A stretch of 64,000 nucleotides of DNA, from positions 245,353 through 309,352 of the forward strand of contig NZ_JYIT01000086.1 in assembly GCF_000956545.1 (NCBI RefSeq), written 5' to 3'. Position numbers and translations under genes: made by a program. Positions 17,244-26,340 of this stretch are shown in pieces. This DNA is from Microbacterium azadirachtae. GTDB taxonomy: Bacteria; Actinomycetota; Actinomycetes; Actinomycetales; Microbacteriaceae. The notes beneath the pieces were generated by a model. It did not search any database and was not told the origin of the DNA. It saw only the letters and a list, made by a program, of their open reading frames with translations. The first letter of the stretch is position 1, and every line of letters starts with the position of its first letter.

Positions 17244-20200
17244 TGGGCTTCCACAACCCGGACATGTCCTGGTCGGCGCTCGAGCGCACCCTCAGCGGGA
17301 AGGAGCCGCTGCATCAGCAGATCGCCGTGGACGCCCCGTCCCGCATGCACAAGCGCCCGCCGATCCGGCTGGGCCGGATCCCTCGGCCTGCGGACGCCGT
17401 GCCCTATGCCGAACTGCACGCCCACTCCTCGTACTCCTTCCTCGACGGGGCCTCCTCCCCCGAGGACCTCATCGCCGAGGCGCAGCGGCTGGGGCTCACC
17501 GCCCTCGCGATCACCGACCACGACGGCTTCTATGGAGCCGCGGCCTTCGCCGAAGCCGCCGAATCCCTCCTGACCGCGGAGAAGGACGCCGGGGCGGGGA
17601 TGGAGGCCGATCCCGGCCCGCCGCTGCAGACGGTGTTCGGCGCGGAGCTGTCGCTCCCCGGCTCCGCGCCGGACGAATCCGGCGCCCGGGGAGGCACCGC
17701 GCGCCGGCCGCCTCCGGAGCGCCGCGGTCTTCCGGATCCGCTGGGCCAGCATCTGCTCGTGCTCGCCCGCGGAGAGGAGGGATACCACCGGCTGTCCGCC
17801 GCGATCACCGAGGCGCAGCTGCGCGGGGGTGAGAAGGGGCGCCCGTTCTATGACATCGAAGCGCTCGCGAACCGCGCGGAGGGACACTGGACGATCCTCA
17901 CCGGCTGCCGCAAGGGCGCCGTCCGCTCCGCCCTCGAACGAGAAGGACCGGAGGGGGCGGAGCGGGCGCTGCGCACCCTCGTCGACCTGTTCGGCGCGGA
18001 CCGGGTCGCCGTCGAGCTCATCGACCACGGGGATCCGCGGGACACCCGCCGCAACGACGCCCTCGCCGAGCTCGCCGCCCGCTACCGTCTGCCCGTGGTG
18101 GCGACGAACAACGTGCACTACGCCACCCCCGATCGGGCGGAGCTCGCCGAGGCGATCTCCGCGGTGCGCGCCACCCGCAGCATGCGCGAGCTCGAGGGCT
18201 GGCTGCCGGCCCATGGCTCGGCCCATCTGCGGTCGGGGGCGGAGATGGCGGCCCGCTTCGCCCGGTATCCGGGGGCGATCGCGCATGGCCTGCAGATCGC
18301 CGAGGCGTGCGCCTTCCCGCTGCGTCGCGCCAAGCCCGCCCTGCCCACCATGAGCGTGCCTGCGGGCGAGACCCCGATGAGCCACCTGCGCGCCCTCGTC
18401 TGGGCGGCGGTGCCCTCGGTCTATCCCGAGGGCGGCCCCAAGGCGCTCACCGCCGAGGGCCGCGCCCGCATCGCCCGCGAGCTGGACGTGATCGAGGAGA
18501 AGGACTTCCCCGGCTACTTCCTCATCGTGCACGGGATCGTCACGGAGGCGAAGAGACGAGGGATCCTCTGCCAGGGACGCGGTTCCGCCGCCGCGAGCGT
18601 GGTCTGCTATCTGCTCGGCATCACCGCGGTGGATCCGATCCTGTACGGGCTTCCCTTCGAGCGGTTCCTCGCCACGACCCGCACCGAGGAGCCCGACATC
18701 GACGTGGACTTCGACTCGGGGCGGCGCGAGGAGATCATCCAGTGGGTCTACGAGGAGTACGGCCGGGAGAACGCGGCGCAGGTCGCGAACGTCATCCAGT
18801 ACCGTCCGAAGAACGCGGTGCGCGACATGGCCCGCGCCCTCGGGCATTCCCCGGGACAGCAGGACGCCTGGTCGCGTCAGGTGGAGCGCTGGGGGCTGGA
18901 TCTGAGTCCCGTGCCCGATCACGACATCCCGGAGCAGGTGGTCTCTTACGCCGACGAGCTGCTGCGGGCGCCCCGGCATCTGGGCATCCACTCGGGCGGC
19001 ATGGTGCTGACCCGGCGGCCCGTCGGCGAGGTCGTCCCGGTCGAGCACGCCCGCATGGACAAGCGCACCGTGATCCAGTGGGACAAGGACGCGGCGGCCT
19101 GGATGGGCCTGGTGAAGTTCGATCTGCTGGGGCTCGGGATGCTCTCCGCCCTGCGGCACTGCTTCGACCTGGTCCGCGAGGCCACCGGCGAGGAGTGGAC
19201 GCTGGACTCGCTGCCCAAGGAGGAGCCCGCGGTCTACGACATGCTCTGCCGCGCCGACACGATCGGAGTTTTCCAGGTCGAGTCCCGCGCGCAGATGGGG
19301 CTCCTCCCCCGTCTGCAGCCGCGGGAGTTCTACGAGCTCGCGATCCAGATCGCGCTCATCCGCCCCGGCCCCATCCAGGGCGGCGCGGTGCACCCGTTCG
19401 TGCGTCGCAAGCTCGGCCAGGAGACCGTCGTCTACGCGCACCCGAAGCTGAAGCCGGTGCTCGAGCGCACCCTGGGCATCCCGGTGTTCCAGGAACAGCT
19501 CATCCAGATGGCGACCACTCTGGGCGACTGCACCGCCGACGAGGCCGACACCCTGCGTCGGGCGATGGGCTCGAAACGGGGGCTGGAGAAGATCGACAGC
19601 ATCCGGGAGAGCCTGTACTCCGGCATGCGCCGGCACGGGCTGGACGAGGAGACCTCCGACCGCATCTACGCGCAGATCCAGGCGTTCTCCGATTTCGGCT
19701 TCGCGGAGTCGCACTCGCTCTCTTTCGCGCTGCTCGTGTATGCGAGCTCCTGGCTGAAGCTGCACTACCCCGCGGCGTTCCTCGCCGGCCTCCTGCGCTC
19801 CCAGCCCATGGGCTTCTACTCCGCGGCGACGCTCACCGGCGACGCCCGGCGGCACGGGGTGGAGGTGCGCCGCCCGGACATCCGGCTGTCCGGTGCGACC
19901 GAGACCCTGGAACCCGTCGACCCCGCCGTGACGGGGCGCACCGGTCTGGATGCCTGCGTGCACCAGCGCGCGCCGCGTCCTCCCGGCACGAAGGCGGATC
20001 CGTTCGATCCGAAGGCGCCCGACGAGAGCGCGGCGCACCGCAGGGACGGCCGCTTCGCCGTGCGGCTGGGCCTCGCGGGCGTCACCGGGATCGGCGAGAA
20101 GACGGCCGAGCGGATCGTGGCCGAGCGCGACGCCCGGGGGCCGTACCGCGACCTGAACGATCTCGTACGGCGCACCGATCTCACCGCCGCACAGGTGGAG

Positions 20201-20758
20201 GCCCTGGCCACCGCGGGGGCGTTCGACTCCCTCGGCCTGCAGCGCCGGGAGGCGATCTGGCTGGCCGGGTCCGCTGCGGAGGACCGCGCGCGGTATCTGC
20301 CCGACACGGTCGTCGCCGTGCAGCCGCCGCTGTTCGGCGATCAGACCAGCTACGAGCTCCTCACCGCCGACCTCTGGGCCACCGGGGTCTCCACCGACGA
20401 CCATCCGCTCGCCCACTTCCGACCCGAGCTGGACGCACGCGGGGTGCTCACCTCGGCCTCGCTGCGCACCCACGAGAACGGCCGGCGGGTCGAGACGGCA
20501 GGGCTGGTGACGCATCGGCAGCGCCCGTCGACGGCGGGCGGGGTCACCTTCCTCAATCTCGAGGACGAGCACGGGCTGGTGAACGTGATCTGCACCCAGG
20601 GGGTGTGGATGCGCTACCGCCGGATCGCACGCGAAGCGCCGGCGCTGATCGTGCGCGGCATCCTGGAGCGCTCGCCCGAGGGGGTCACGAACCTGCTCGC
20701 CGACGCGTTCGAAGCACTGCAGGTGGGCGTGCCGCACCACTCCCGTGACTTCCAATGA
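17243..20758 (+). CDS. dnaE2: Error-prone DNA polymerase III alpha subunit DnaE2
   Basis: This is a 1171-residue C-family polymerase for SOS translesion synthesis and mutagenesis. The PHP domain starts at ELHAHSSYSFLDG (His59, His61). The polymerase core has PDIDVDFDSGRREEI with the catalytic Asp residues and GRGSAAASVVCYLLG. Then come the helix-hairpin-helix region (LGLAGVTGIGEKTAERIV) and a C-terminal OB fold (VETAGLVTHRQRPSTAGG onward). It is somewhat longer than many DnaE2 proteins because of a Pro/Gly-rich insert in the PHP domain (about 125-160). GGGGAGG precedes the ATG, which overlaps the imuB stop (TGATG). It completes an imuA-imuB-dnaE2 operon. Confidence 0.96.
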   Translation: MGFHNPDMSWSALERTLSGKEPLHQQIAVDAPSRMHKRPPIRLGRIPRPADAVPYAELHAHSSYSFLDGASSPEDLIAEAQRLGLTALAITDHDGFYGAAAFAEAAESLLTAEKDAGAGMEADPGPPLQTVFGAELSLPGSAPDESGARGGTARRPPPERRGLPDPLGQHLLVLARGEEGYHRLSAAITEAQLRGGEKGRPFYDIEALANRAEGHWTILTGCRKGAVRSALEREGPEGAERALRTLVDLFGADRVAVELIDHGDPRDTRRNDALAELAARYRLPVVATNNVHYATPDRAELAEAISAVRATRSMRELEGWLPAHGSAHLRSGAEMAARFARYPGAIAHGLQIAEACAFPLRRAKPALPTMSVPAGETPMSHLRALVWAAVPSVYPEGGPKALTAEGRARIARELDVIEEKDFPGYFLIVHGIVTEAKRRGILCQGRGSAAASVVCYLLGITAVDPILYGLPFERFLATTRTEEPDIDVDFDSGRREEIIQWVYEEYGRENAAQVANVIQYRPKNAVRDMARALGHSPGQQDAWSRQVERWGLDLSPVPDHDIPEQVVSYADELLRAPRHLGIHSGGMVLTRRPVGEVVPVEHARMDKRTVIQWDKDAAAWMGLVKFDLLGLGMLSALRHCFDLVREATGEEWTLDSLPKEEPAVYDMLCRADTIGVFQVESRAQMGLLPRLQPREFYELAIQIALIRPGPIQGGAVHPFVRRKLGQETVVYAHPKLKPVLERTLGIPVFQEQLIQMATTLGDCTADEADTLRRAMGSKRGLEKIDSIRESLYSGMRRHGLDEETSDRIYAQIQAFSDFGFAESHSLSFALLVYASSWLKLHYPAAFLAGLLRSQPMGFYSAATLTGDARRHGVEVRRPDIRLSGATETLEPVDPAVTGRTGLDACVHQRAPRPPGTKADPFDPKAPDESAAHRRDGRFAVRLGLAGVTGIGEKTAERIVAERDARGPYRDLNDLVRRTDLTAAQVEALATAGAFDSLGLQRREAIWLAGSAAEDRARYLPDTVVAVQPPLFGDQTSYELLTADLWATGVSTDDHPLAHFRPELDARGVLTSASLRTHENGRRVETAGLVTHRQRPSTAGGVTFLNLEDEHGLVNVICTQGVWMRYRRIAREAPALIVRGILERSPEGVTNLLADAFEALQVGVPHHSRDFQ

Positions 20759-20824
20759 GCCCGGATCCGGTCGCGGCGACTCCGAACGCTTCCACACCGG
20801 CGTCTCGCGGTGCCGGTGCCGGTG

Positions 20825-21199
20825 TCACCAGAAGCGCTCCGGCATCTCGTGCGCACGGCGGTCGGTGCCGCCCCAGTTCGCCGCCTGGTCCCGGGCGTCG
20901 TCCGCCGCCTGCTGGGCGCCGCGCAGCGCATCCGCGGCCCCGCGGCGCTCCGCCCCGACGGGGTTGGCGTCCAGCACGAGCTCCGTGACCACGCCCTCGG
21001 CCGACGCTTCCACCGTGCACGCCTCGACGCGACCGCGCCAGGGCAGCGCCCCGAGCTCGGGGAGCACGGATCCCGGCACCCGGTAGACGACGCCCGTGGT
21101 CAGGTCGCGGATCCGCACGGCGCCGGCGTCCTCGTCGACCGCGATGATGCGCCCGACGCCGAGCGGCGCGCCCAGAGGGAGGATCAGCGTGACGGCCAT
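20825..21199 (-). CDS. Conserved hypothetical protein
   Basis: This is a 124-residue protein. The N-terminal half is beta-rich (MAVTLILPLGAPLGVGRIIA, VRIRDLTTGVVYRVPG). The C-terminal half is Ala/Arg/Asp-rich and helical (ADALRGAQQAADDARDQAANWGG). There is no recognisable catalytic motif, signal or membrane segment. The ATG at 21199 is preceded by GGTGGAGGC; the upstream frame is Arg-rich shadow. Its end is about 65 bp from dnaE2, in convergent orientation. Function unknown. Confidence 0.7.
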   Translation of the reverse strand: MAVTLILPLGAPLGVGRIIAVDEDAGAVRIRDLTTGVVYRVPGSVLPELGALPWRGRVEACTVEASAEGVVTELVLDANPVGAERRGAADALRGAQQAADDARDQAANWGGTDRRAHEMPERFW

Positions 21200-21260
21200 G
21201 CCTCCACCTTCGTTCAGATGGGCCGGGCGGGCAAGACGCACCTGCCGCGCCCGGCCGCGT

Positions 21261-21788
21261 TCAGCTCTGCGCTGCCGGCGACTCCGTGCTCGAGGAGACG
21301 AGGCTGTCGTAGTGCCGATCGACATAGAGCAGCGGCGCGCCGGGGGTGCCCTCGATCACGTCGAGCACATCGAGCAGCACGAGGGACGACGGCCCGACCG
21401 GATGCGTCTCGCGGATCGTGCCGCGCACCGCCACCCGCGCGGAGGGCAGGAAGGGCTCCCCGGTGGGCAGCGTGCGGAACCCCTGCTCCGGCGTGAAGCG
21501 CGGCTGCCCCGAGCGGGCGAACGCGTCCGCGATCGACTCCTGCCCTGCCACGAGGAAATGCACCAGCGCGCTGGGCGCGGAGAGGATCCCGCCCGCGCTG
21601 CCGGTCGCACGGGTGACCGAGAATACGAGCACGGCGGGGTCGGCGCTCACCGAGGCGACGCTCGACAGCGTGAGTCCGACGGGGCCGTCCGGGGCGACGC
21701 CGGTCACCAGCGCCACGCCGGCAGGGTGGTGGCGGAACGCGCCCTTGAACTTCTCGGTGACGTCCTCTTCCAGACCGGGGGTGCTCAT
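21261..21788 (-). CDS. Flavin reductase-like, FMN-binding split-barrel protein
   Basis: This 175-residue protein is of the flavin reductase (HpaC/RutF-like) family. The typical elements are FRHHPAGVALVTGVAPDGPVGLTLSSVASVSADPAVLVFSV for the FMN site, FLVAGQESIADAFA, and the terminal YVDRHYDSL. Such enzymes reduce FMN/FAD with NAD(P)H for a partner monooxygenase or act alone. No partner is adjacent. An ATG at 21788 with a weak AGAGAAG is chosen over a 16-codon upstream extension without conserved sequence. Confidence 0.85.
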   Translation of the reverse strand: MSTPGLEEDVTEKFKGAFRHHPAGVALVTGVAPDGPVGLTLSSVASVSADPAVLVFSVTRATGSAGGILSAPSALVHFLVAGQESIADAFARSGQPRFTPEQGFRTLPTGEPFLPSARVAVRGTIRETHPVGPSSLVLLDVLDVIEGTPGAPLLYVDRHYDSLVSSSTESPAAQS

Positions 21789-21962
21789 CCTGCTTCTCTC
21801 TGTCGTTGCCACGGACGCCGCGTTCGCGCCCTGCACTCAACGGTATGCCTGTTCCGAGGGCACCGGATGCGATCCCGTCGCTTGACGTCATCGCCGCGGC
21901 TCCATGGCAGGCTGAGATCATGGACGGCTCGAACGACGCCCCCCCTCATCCGTGAGCACGGC

Positions 21963-22268
21963 ATGCCCTACAAGCTCGTGTACATCGCCGCCGTCCTGCT
22001 GCACACTCCTCTTCTCACGCTCGGCGGCATCCTGGCCGGGATCGACGTCTTCGTGCAGGCCTCCTGGCTGACCCTGGCTTGGACGGGATCCGCGGCGCTC
22101 GGGATCTTCCTCTACGGCCTCGCCAAGGTCATGGATCACGACGATCTGCGCGGCCTGCCCGGCTCGGGCAGAGCCCTGATGTGGGGCCTGCTCGCCATGA
22201 TCGTGGGGGCGGCGATGGGCGCCGGAGCGGTCCTGCTGTTCGTATTCGTCCGCTCGACCGGGGCGTGA
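21963..22268 (+). CDS. Small four-helix-type membrane protein
   Basis: This 101-residue protein is almost entirely hydrophobic, with about three transmembrane segments (LVYIAAVLLHTPLLTLGGIL, WLTLAWTGSAALGIFLYGLA, LMWGLLAMIVGAAMGAGAVLLF). Function unknown. No convincing ribosome site precedes the ATG at 21963. A more promoter-like start, CAGGCT-6 nt-ATG at 21920, opens an 11-codon frame that would read into this protein only if the seven-C run at 21939-21945 were six, so the true start may be upstream with a frameshift or sequencing error. Confidence 0.65.
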   Translation: MPYKLVYIAAVLLHTPLLTLGGILAGIDVFVQASWLTLAWTGSAALGIFLYGLAKVMDHDDLRGLPGSGRALMWGLLAMIVGAAMGAGAVLLFVFVRSTGA

Positions 22269-22323
22269 CGGCTGCGGGCGGCGATGAGCCATCGATGTCG
22301 GTGCCCCCTGCTGGAATGACCCC

Positions 22324-22950
22324 ATGACGACGGCGACGAAGACGGATCTCACCAAGACCCTGGACGGGTATCACGCACGCCTCGGCGAGTTCCGCCTCCT
22401 CGAGCTCCCGCCGAGCCGCTATCTCGCGATCGACGGCCATGGAGATCCGAACACGGCGCCCGCCTACGCGCAGGCGCTGGAGGCGCTGTATCCGGTCGCC
22501 TATGCGCTGAAGTTCGCGAGCAGACGCGAACTCGACAGGGACTACGTCGTCCCGCCGCTGGAGGGCCTGTGGTGGGCGGAGGACATGGACGCCTTCACAA
22601 GCGCCCGGGACAAATCGCGCTGGGACTGGACCATGATGATCCTCGTCCCCGAATGGGTCGGCGATCCTCTCGTCGACGAGGCCATCACGACGGTCCGCAC
22701 GAAGAAGAGCCCGGCGCGGATCGACGACCTGCGGATCCTGCCGTTGTCTGAGGGGACCTGCCTGCAGACGCTGCACATCGGCTCCTACGACGACGAGGCC
22801 CCGCTCCTCCAGCGCCTGCACGACGAAGTGATCCCCGGGCAGGGTCTGCGTCTGGCGGGACTGCACCACGAGATCTATCTGAGCGACGCCCGTCGCGTGG
22901 CCCCCGAGAGGCGCCGCACGATCCTGCGCCAGCCGGTCGCCCCGGTCTGA
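22324..22950 (+). CDS. GyrI-like small-molecule-binding domain protein
   Basis: This 208-residue protein has the GyrI-like fold. The N-terminal segment FRLLELPPSRYLAIDGHGDPN, then AYAQALEALYPVAYALKFA, and later LPLSEGTCLQTLHIGSYDDEAPLLQRLHDEV show the paired structure of this family, known from AraC/BmrR effector domains and DNA gyrase inhibitor GyrI. There is no HTH, so it is a stand-alone ligand-binding protein or hydrolase-like variant. The ligand is unknown. The ATG at 22324 follows a short gap after the small membrane protein gene. Confidence 0.85.
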   Translation: MTTATKTDLTKTLDGYHARLGEFRLLELPPSRYLAIDGHGDPNTAPAYAQALEALYPVAYALKFASRRELDRDYVVPPLEGLWWAEDMDAFTSARDKSRWDWTMMILVPEWVGDPLVDEAITTVRTKKSPARIDDLRILPLSEGTCLQTLHIGSYDDEAPLLQRLHDEVIPGQGLRLAGLHHEIYLSDARRVAPERRRTILRQPVAPV

Positions 22951-22958
22951 TCGTCGCC

Positions 22959-23738
22959 TCAGGGGCGCACCGGGCGCACCGTGAGGATCTGCTGCACCGT
23001 TCCGACCGGGCCGCGCTCGTCGTGCAGCACGGTGTCGGTCAGGCCGAGCCCCGTCGGACCGATCGAGACCGTGGTGTCGAAGCCGATCCACTCGCCCTGC
23101 GGCGCGCCGAGCAGGTGGCAGGTGAGATCGACGTTCGGGAAGGCGACCTCTCGGGGCTCCAGACGGAGCGTGAGCCCGTTCGCGAAGTCGACCAGACCCA
23201 GCAGGCGGGAGACCGGTCCGATCGGCTCGTCCAGGAGGAGCGGGATCCGCGGCCGCAACCAGGCCCAGGCGTGCCCGGCTTCGCGCTGCCGGCGATGGAA
23301 TTCCACGCTGCGCACGGCCTCGCCCTGCCAGTGGTCGCCCATCTCCCAGAGGTCCAGCTCGTCTCGGCGCGGCATCGCGGCCAGAGCGCTGCCCGCCAGT
23401 TCGCGCGTGTCGACGGCCTGCAGCAGCCAGGCCCGGGCGATGACCGCGGCGCGTCCGTCGTGGCTGAGCACGGCCTCGACGAGCTCGATCGTGCGTCCCG
23501 CGCGCCGCAGGCGCACTTCGATGTCGACCCGCTCGATCGGCATCGTGCCGAGGATGTCGTAGGAGATCCGGCCGAGCTGCAGCTCTCCGCCACGCCGATC
23601 CAGGTGGTCCTGTTCGATCGCGTGCGCGATGAGCCCGAGAGCCGGCGCGATGTGCTGCTCCTGTGTGCTCCACGCCCCTTCGACCGCTGACGTCGGGCGG
23701 AAGGCGGTCGCGCCGAGGCGCTCGAAGTACGCGGACAT
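22959..23738 (-). CDS. Acyl-CoA thioesterase family protein (double hotdog)
   Basis: This 259-residue protein has two hotdog-like repeats. The first half contains LGLIAHAIEQDHLDRRGGELQLGRISYDILGTMPIERVDIEVRLRRAGRTIELVEAVLSHDG, typical of TesB-like thioesterases. The second half contains FANGLTLRLEPREVAFPNVDLTCHLLGAPQGEWIGFDTTVSIG, with the conserved VDLTCHL-like helix and WIGFDT strand. It probably cleaves acyl-CoA in the cytosol; chain specificity is unknown. A TAGGAT six bases before the ATG suggests leaderless expression. It is divergent from the amino-acid permease gene. Confidence 0.82.
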   Translation of the reverse strand: MSAYFERLGATAFRPTSAVEGAWSTQEQHIAPALGLIAHAIEQDHLDRRGGELQLGRISYDILGTMPIERVDIEVRLRRAGRTIELVEAVLSHDGRAAVIARAWLLQAVDTRELAGSALAAMPRRDELDLWEMGDHWQGEAVRSVEFHRRQREAGHAWAWLRPRIPLLLDEPIGPVSRLLGLVDFANGLTLRLEPREVAFPNVDLTCHLLGAPQGEWIGFDTTVSIGPTGLGLTDTVLHDERGPVGTVQQILTVRPVRP

Positions 23739-23744
23739 GATCGG

Positions 23745-23750
23745 ATCCTA
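23745..23750 (-). promoter_or_regulatory. Leaderless -10 element of the thioesterase gene
   Basis: On the minus strand TAGGAT ends six bases before the ATG at 23738, with no Shine-Dalgarno between. This is the same geometry as at lpdA and 50657. Confidence 0.55.
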
Positions 23751-23910
23751 TGTCTCGCATGACGCCGGCCCCCCGCACGACGCCGACCCCGGCGCCGGCG
23801 CCGGCCGGCCGGGAGGCGTGCGCGTCGGATGCGGATCGCCGTGCACCCTCCCCTGCGCGCGCGACCGGGGGTAGCGTGACGAGGGGGCGCTCGATGAAGG
23901 GCGGATCGAG

Positions 23911-25389
23911 ATGAGTACGACCAGCAGCGGCTCGCGCGGGATCTTCCGCAGGAAGCCGATCGATCAGATCGAGGACGAGGACGAGACCGGCGGGCTCAAG
24001 CGCGAGCTGGGCCTCTGGCAGCTGACGGCCATCGGCGTCGGCGGCATCATCGGCGCCGGGATCTTCACCCTGGCCGGTGAGGTCGCGCATCAGACGGCCG
24101 GGCCCGCCGTGCTGATCTCGTTCCTCATCGCGGGGATCGCCAGTGCGGCCGCCGCGCTCTCCTATGCGGAGTTCGCCGGCATGATCCCGAAGGCGGGATC
24201 CGCCTACACGTACGGCTATGCGGTGCTCGGCGAGTTCGTCGGATGGTTCATCGGGTGGGATCTCCTGCTCGAGTACACCGCGATCGTCGCGGTCGTGGCG
24301 ATCGGGATCTCCGGCTACATCGGCTTCCTGGTGACCCAGCTCGGCGTGCAGCTGCCGGAATGGATGCTCGGCGCCGCGGGCACGGGTCCGGGTCGTGTGG
24401 TCGACGTGTTCGCGGTGCTGCTGTGCCTGCTCACGGCGTTCGTGCTGACCAGAGGGATCCGCAGCGCCGCGCGCTTCGAGTTCGTCGCGGTGGGCATCAA
24501 GGTGCTCATCGTCGTACTGATCATCGTGCTCGGCGTGTTCCACATCGACAGTGCGAACTACCACCCGTACTTCCCGTTCGGCTTCGGCGGGGTGATGACC
24601 GGGGCCGCGACGGTGTTCTTCGCGGTGTTCGGCTACGACGCGATGAGCACCGCCGCCGAGGAGTCGAAGGACGCGCGTAAGCACATGCCGAAGGCGATCC
24701 TTCTGTCCCTGGCGATCGCGATGGTGCTGTATGTGCTCGCCACCCTCGTGCTGACCGGCATGCAGAACTACACGAAGATCGACCCGAAGAGCGGGTTCGC
24801 GAGCGCCTTCGCCTCGGTCGGCCTGGGCGGTGCCGCGAACATCATCGCGGTCGGCGCGATCATCGGCATCATCACGGTGCTGCTGACGTTCATGCTCGGG
24901 GTCACCCGCGTGTGGTTCTCGATGAGCCGCGACGGCCTGCTTCCCGAGTGGTTCGCGAAGACGAGTCCCCGGCGCAGGGTGCCGACGCGCGTGACCTGGA
25001 TCGTGGGCATCGCCTCGGCGGTCCTCGCCGGCGTGGTGCCGATCTCGACGGTCGCCGAGCTGACCAACATCGGGATCCTGCTCGCGTTCGTGGTCGTCTG
25101 CGCCTCCGTGATCGTGCTGCGATACCGGCGTCCGGATATTCCGCGGCGGTTCCGTCTGCCGCTCATGCCGGTGGTCCCGGTGGTGGGCGTGATCGCCTCT
25201 CTGTGGCTGATCTCCTACCTGCACTGGGAGACGTGGGTCCGTTTCGCGGTGTGGTTCGTGCTGGGGCTCATCGTCTACTTCGCCTATTCGAAGCGGCACT
25301 CGCTGCTCTCCCCGGACAGCCCTCGGCACCGGACCGGAGCAGACGACGGGACCGGCCAGGCGGGAACATCGGGACCCGCGATACGTTGA
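23911..25389 (+). CDS. APC-superfamily amino acid permease (CAT/YfnA type)
   Basis: This is a 492-residue transporter with about twelve to fourteen hydrophobic helices. It has the APC signature at TM1 (LTAIGVGGIIGAGIFTLAG), followed by the SYAEFAGMIPKAGSAYTYGY segment and the FGYDAMSTAAEESKDARKHMPKAI loop, all typical of cationic-amino-acid-transporter-like permeases. It would import amino acids with protons. The N-terminus carries an IDQIEDEDE acidic tail and the C-terminus a cytosolic tail. Substrate specificity is not evident. TAGCGT at 23873 may be its -10. It is followed by the AhpD-like gene on the same strand. Confidence 0.92.
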   Translation: MSTTSSGSRGIFRRKPIDQIEDEDETGGLKRELGLWQLTAIGVGGIIGAGIFTLAGEVAHQTAGPAVLISFLIAGIASAAAALSYAEFAGMIPKAGSAYTYGYAVLGEFVGWFIGWDLLLEYTAIVAVVAIGISGYIGFLVTQLGVQLPEWMLGAAGTGPGRVVDVFAVLLCLLTAFVLTRGIRSAARFEFVAVGIKVLIVVLIIVLGVFHIDSANYHPYFPFGFGGVMTGAATVFFAVFGYDAMSTAAEESKDARKHMPKAILLSLAIAMVLYVLATLVLTGMQNYTKIDPKSGFASAFASVGLGGAANIIAVGAIIGIITVLLTFMLGVTRVWFSMSRDGLLPEWFAKTSPRRRVPTRVTWIVGIASAVLAGVVPISTVAELTNIGILLAFVVVCASVIVLRYRRPDIPRRFRLPLMPVVPVVGVIASLWLISYLHWETWVRFAVWFVLGLIVYFAYSKRHSLLSPDSPRHRTGADDGTGQAGTSGPAIR

Positions 25390-25426
25390 TCTCGTCGAGC
25401 AGATCGACTCGCACGAGAGGAACAGC

Positions 25427-25900
25427 ATGCGCCCCTACCTGGACAAGGCGATCCCGGAAGCGTGGAAAGCCGCCTCCGCCTACTCGGATGCGGTGGCGAA
25501 GGCGACGGCGGAGCACGGCCTCACCACGGCCGAGGCGGAGTTCATCAAGGTGCGCGCCTCGCAGCTCAACGCCTGCGCGTTCTGCCTCGACCTGCACGCG
25601 CGCGAGTCCCGTGCGGCGGGCATCACCCAGCAGCAGCTCGACGTGCTGCCGGCCTGGCGCGAGTCCTCGCTGTTCTCCGAGCGGGAGAAGGCGGTGCTCG
25701 CGATCGCGGAGGCCGCCACACGGATGCCGCTCGGCGAGGACGGGGAGGCGGATCTGGCCGCGGCACGCGGCGTTCTCGGCGACGAGGTGTTCGCCGCCGC
25801 CGAGTGGGTCGCGCTGACGATCAACATGTTCAACCGGCTCTCGATCCTTAGCGAGCACCCTGTGCGTCCGCGCGACACCGACGGCAACCTCATCCGCTGA
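25427..25900 (+). CDS. AhpD-like carboxymuconolactone decarboxylase family protein
   Basis: This 157-residue alpha-helical protein has the AhpD-type redox motif CAFCLDLHARESRAAG (CxxC plus downstream His, about residues 47-62). It then has FSEREKAVLAIAEAATRMP and WVALTINMFNRLSI, the hallmark helices of this family. It likely acts as a peroxide- or thiol-dependent reductase rather than a true decarboxylase. An AGAGGAAC ribosome site precedes the ATG. It is followed 16 bp later by the UBP zinc-finger gene, so the two are probably one transcript. Confidence 0.88.
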   Translation: MRPYLDKAIPEAWKAASAYSDAVAKATAEHGLTTAEAEFIKVRASQLNACAFCLDLHARESRAAGITQQQLDVLPAWRESSLFSEREKAVLAIAEAATRMPLGEDGEADLAAARGVLGDEVFAAAEWVALTINMFNRLSILSEHPVRPRDTDGNLIR

Positions 25901-25916
25901 CCACCACGGAGGCGAC

Positions 25917-26291
25917 ATGATCCAGGGAATCGACACACGCAGGCCGCCGTCCGGCCCGGGATGCGTGGAATGCGAACGCGACGGCAGCTGGTGGTTCCAC
26001 CTCCGGCGATGCACGGAGTGCGGGCACGTGGGCTGCTGCGACGACTCGCTCGGACAGCACGGCAGCGCACACGCCGAGGAGAGCGGACACCGGTTCATCC
26101 AGAGCTACGAGCCGGGCGAGGACTGGTTCTGGGACTACCGCACGGCGCAGATGGTCGACGGCCCCGAATTGGCCCCGCCGCGAAGTCATCCGGCGGAGCA
26201 GACGGTGCCCGGCCCCCGGGAGCGCGTGCCCGCCGACTGGCAGGACCAGCTGCTCCGGGCCCGATCCGAACGCGCCGGGCGTTCCGGCTGA
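25917..26291 (+). CDS. UBP-type zinc finger protein
   Basis: This 124-residue protein has a ZnF-UBP domain in residues 14-65. The ligand pattern is CVEC, then CTECGHVGCCDDS, then HGSAHAEESGHRFIQSYEPGEDWFWDY, giving the Cys/His spacing of eukaryotic ubiquitin-binding UBP fingers. Bacterial proteins of this kind are common in actinobacteria and often sit beside redox genes, as here. Since there is no ubiquitin, it probably binds a free C-terminus or another ligand; the role is unknown. The C-terminal third is low complexity. GGAGGCGAC precedes the ATG. Confidence 0.88.
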   Translation: MIQGIDTRRPPSGPGCVECERDGSWWFHLRRCTECGHVGCCDDSLGQHGSAHAEESGHRFIQSYEPGEDWFWDYRTAQMVDGPELAPPRSHPAEQTVPGPRERVPADWQDQLLRARSERAGRSG

Positions 26292-26340
26292 AGCGTCGTT
26301 CCGGCTGAGCGGATCCTGATCGTTCGCAGGGCCGGCTGCG

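Noticed and set aside
16889..20797. 1302-residue minus-strand frame
   Set aside because: Antisense of imuB-dnaE2, His/Gly/Arg-rich with no conserved motif.
22129..25428. 1099-residue minus-strand frame
   Set aside because: Antisense of the permease and neighbours, His/Asp/Arg-rich low-complexity translation.
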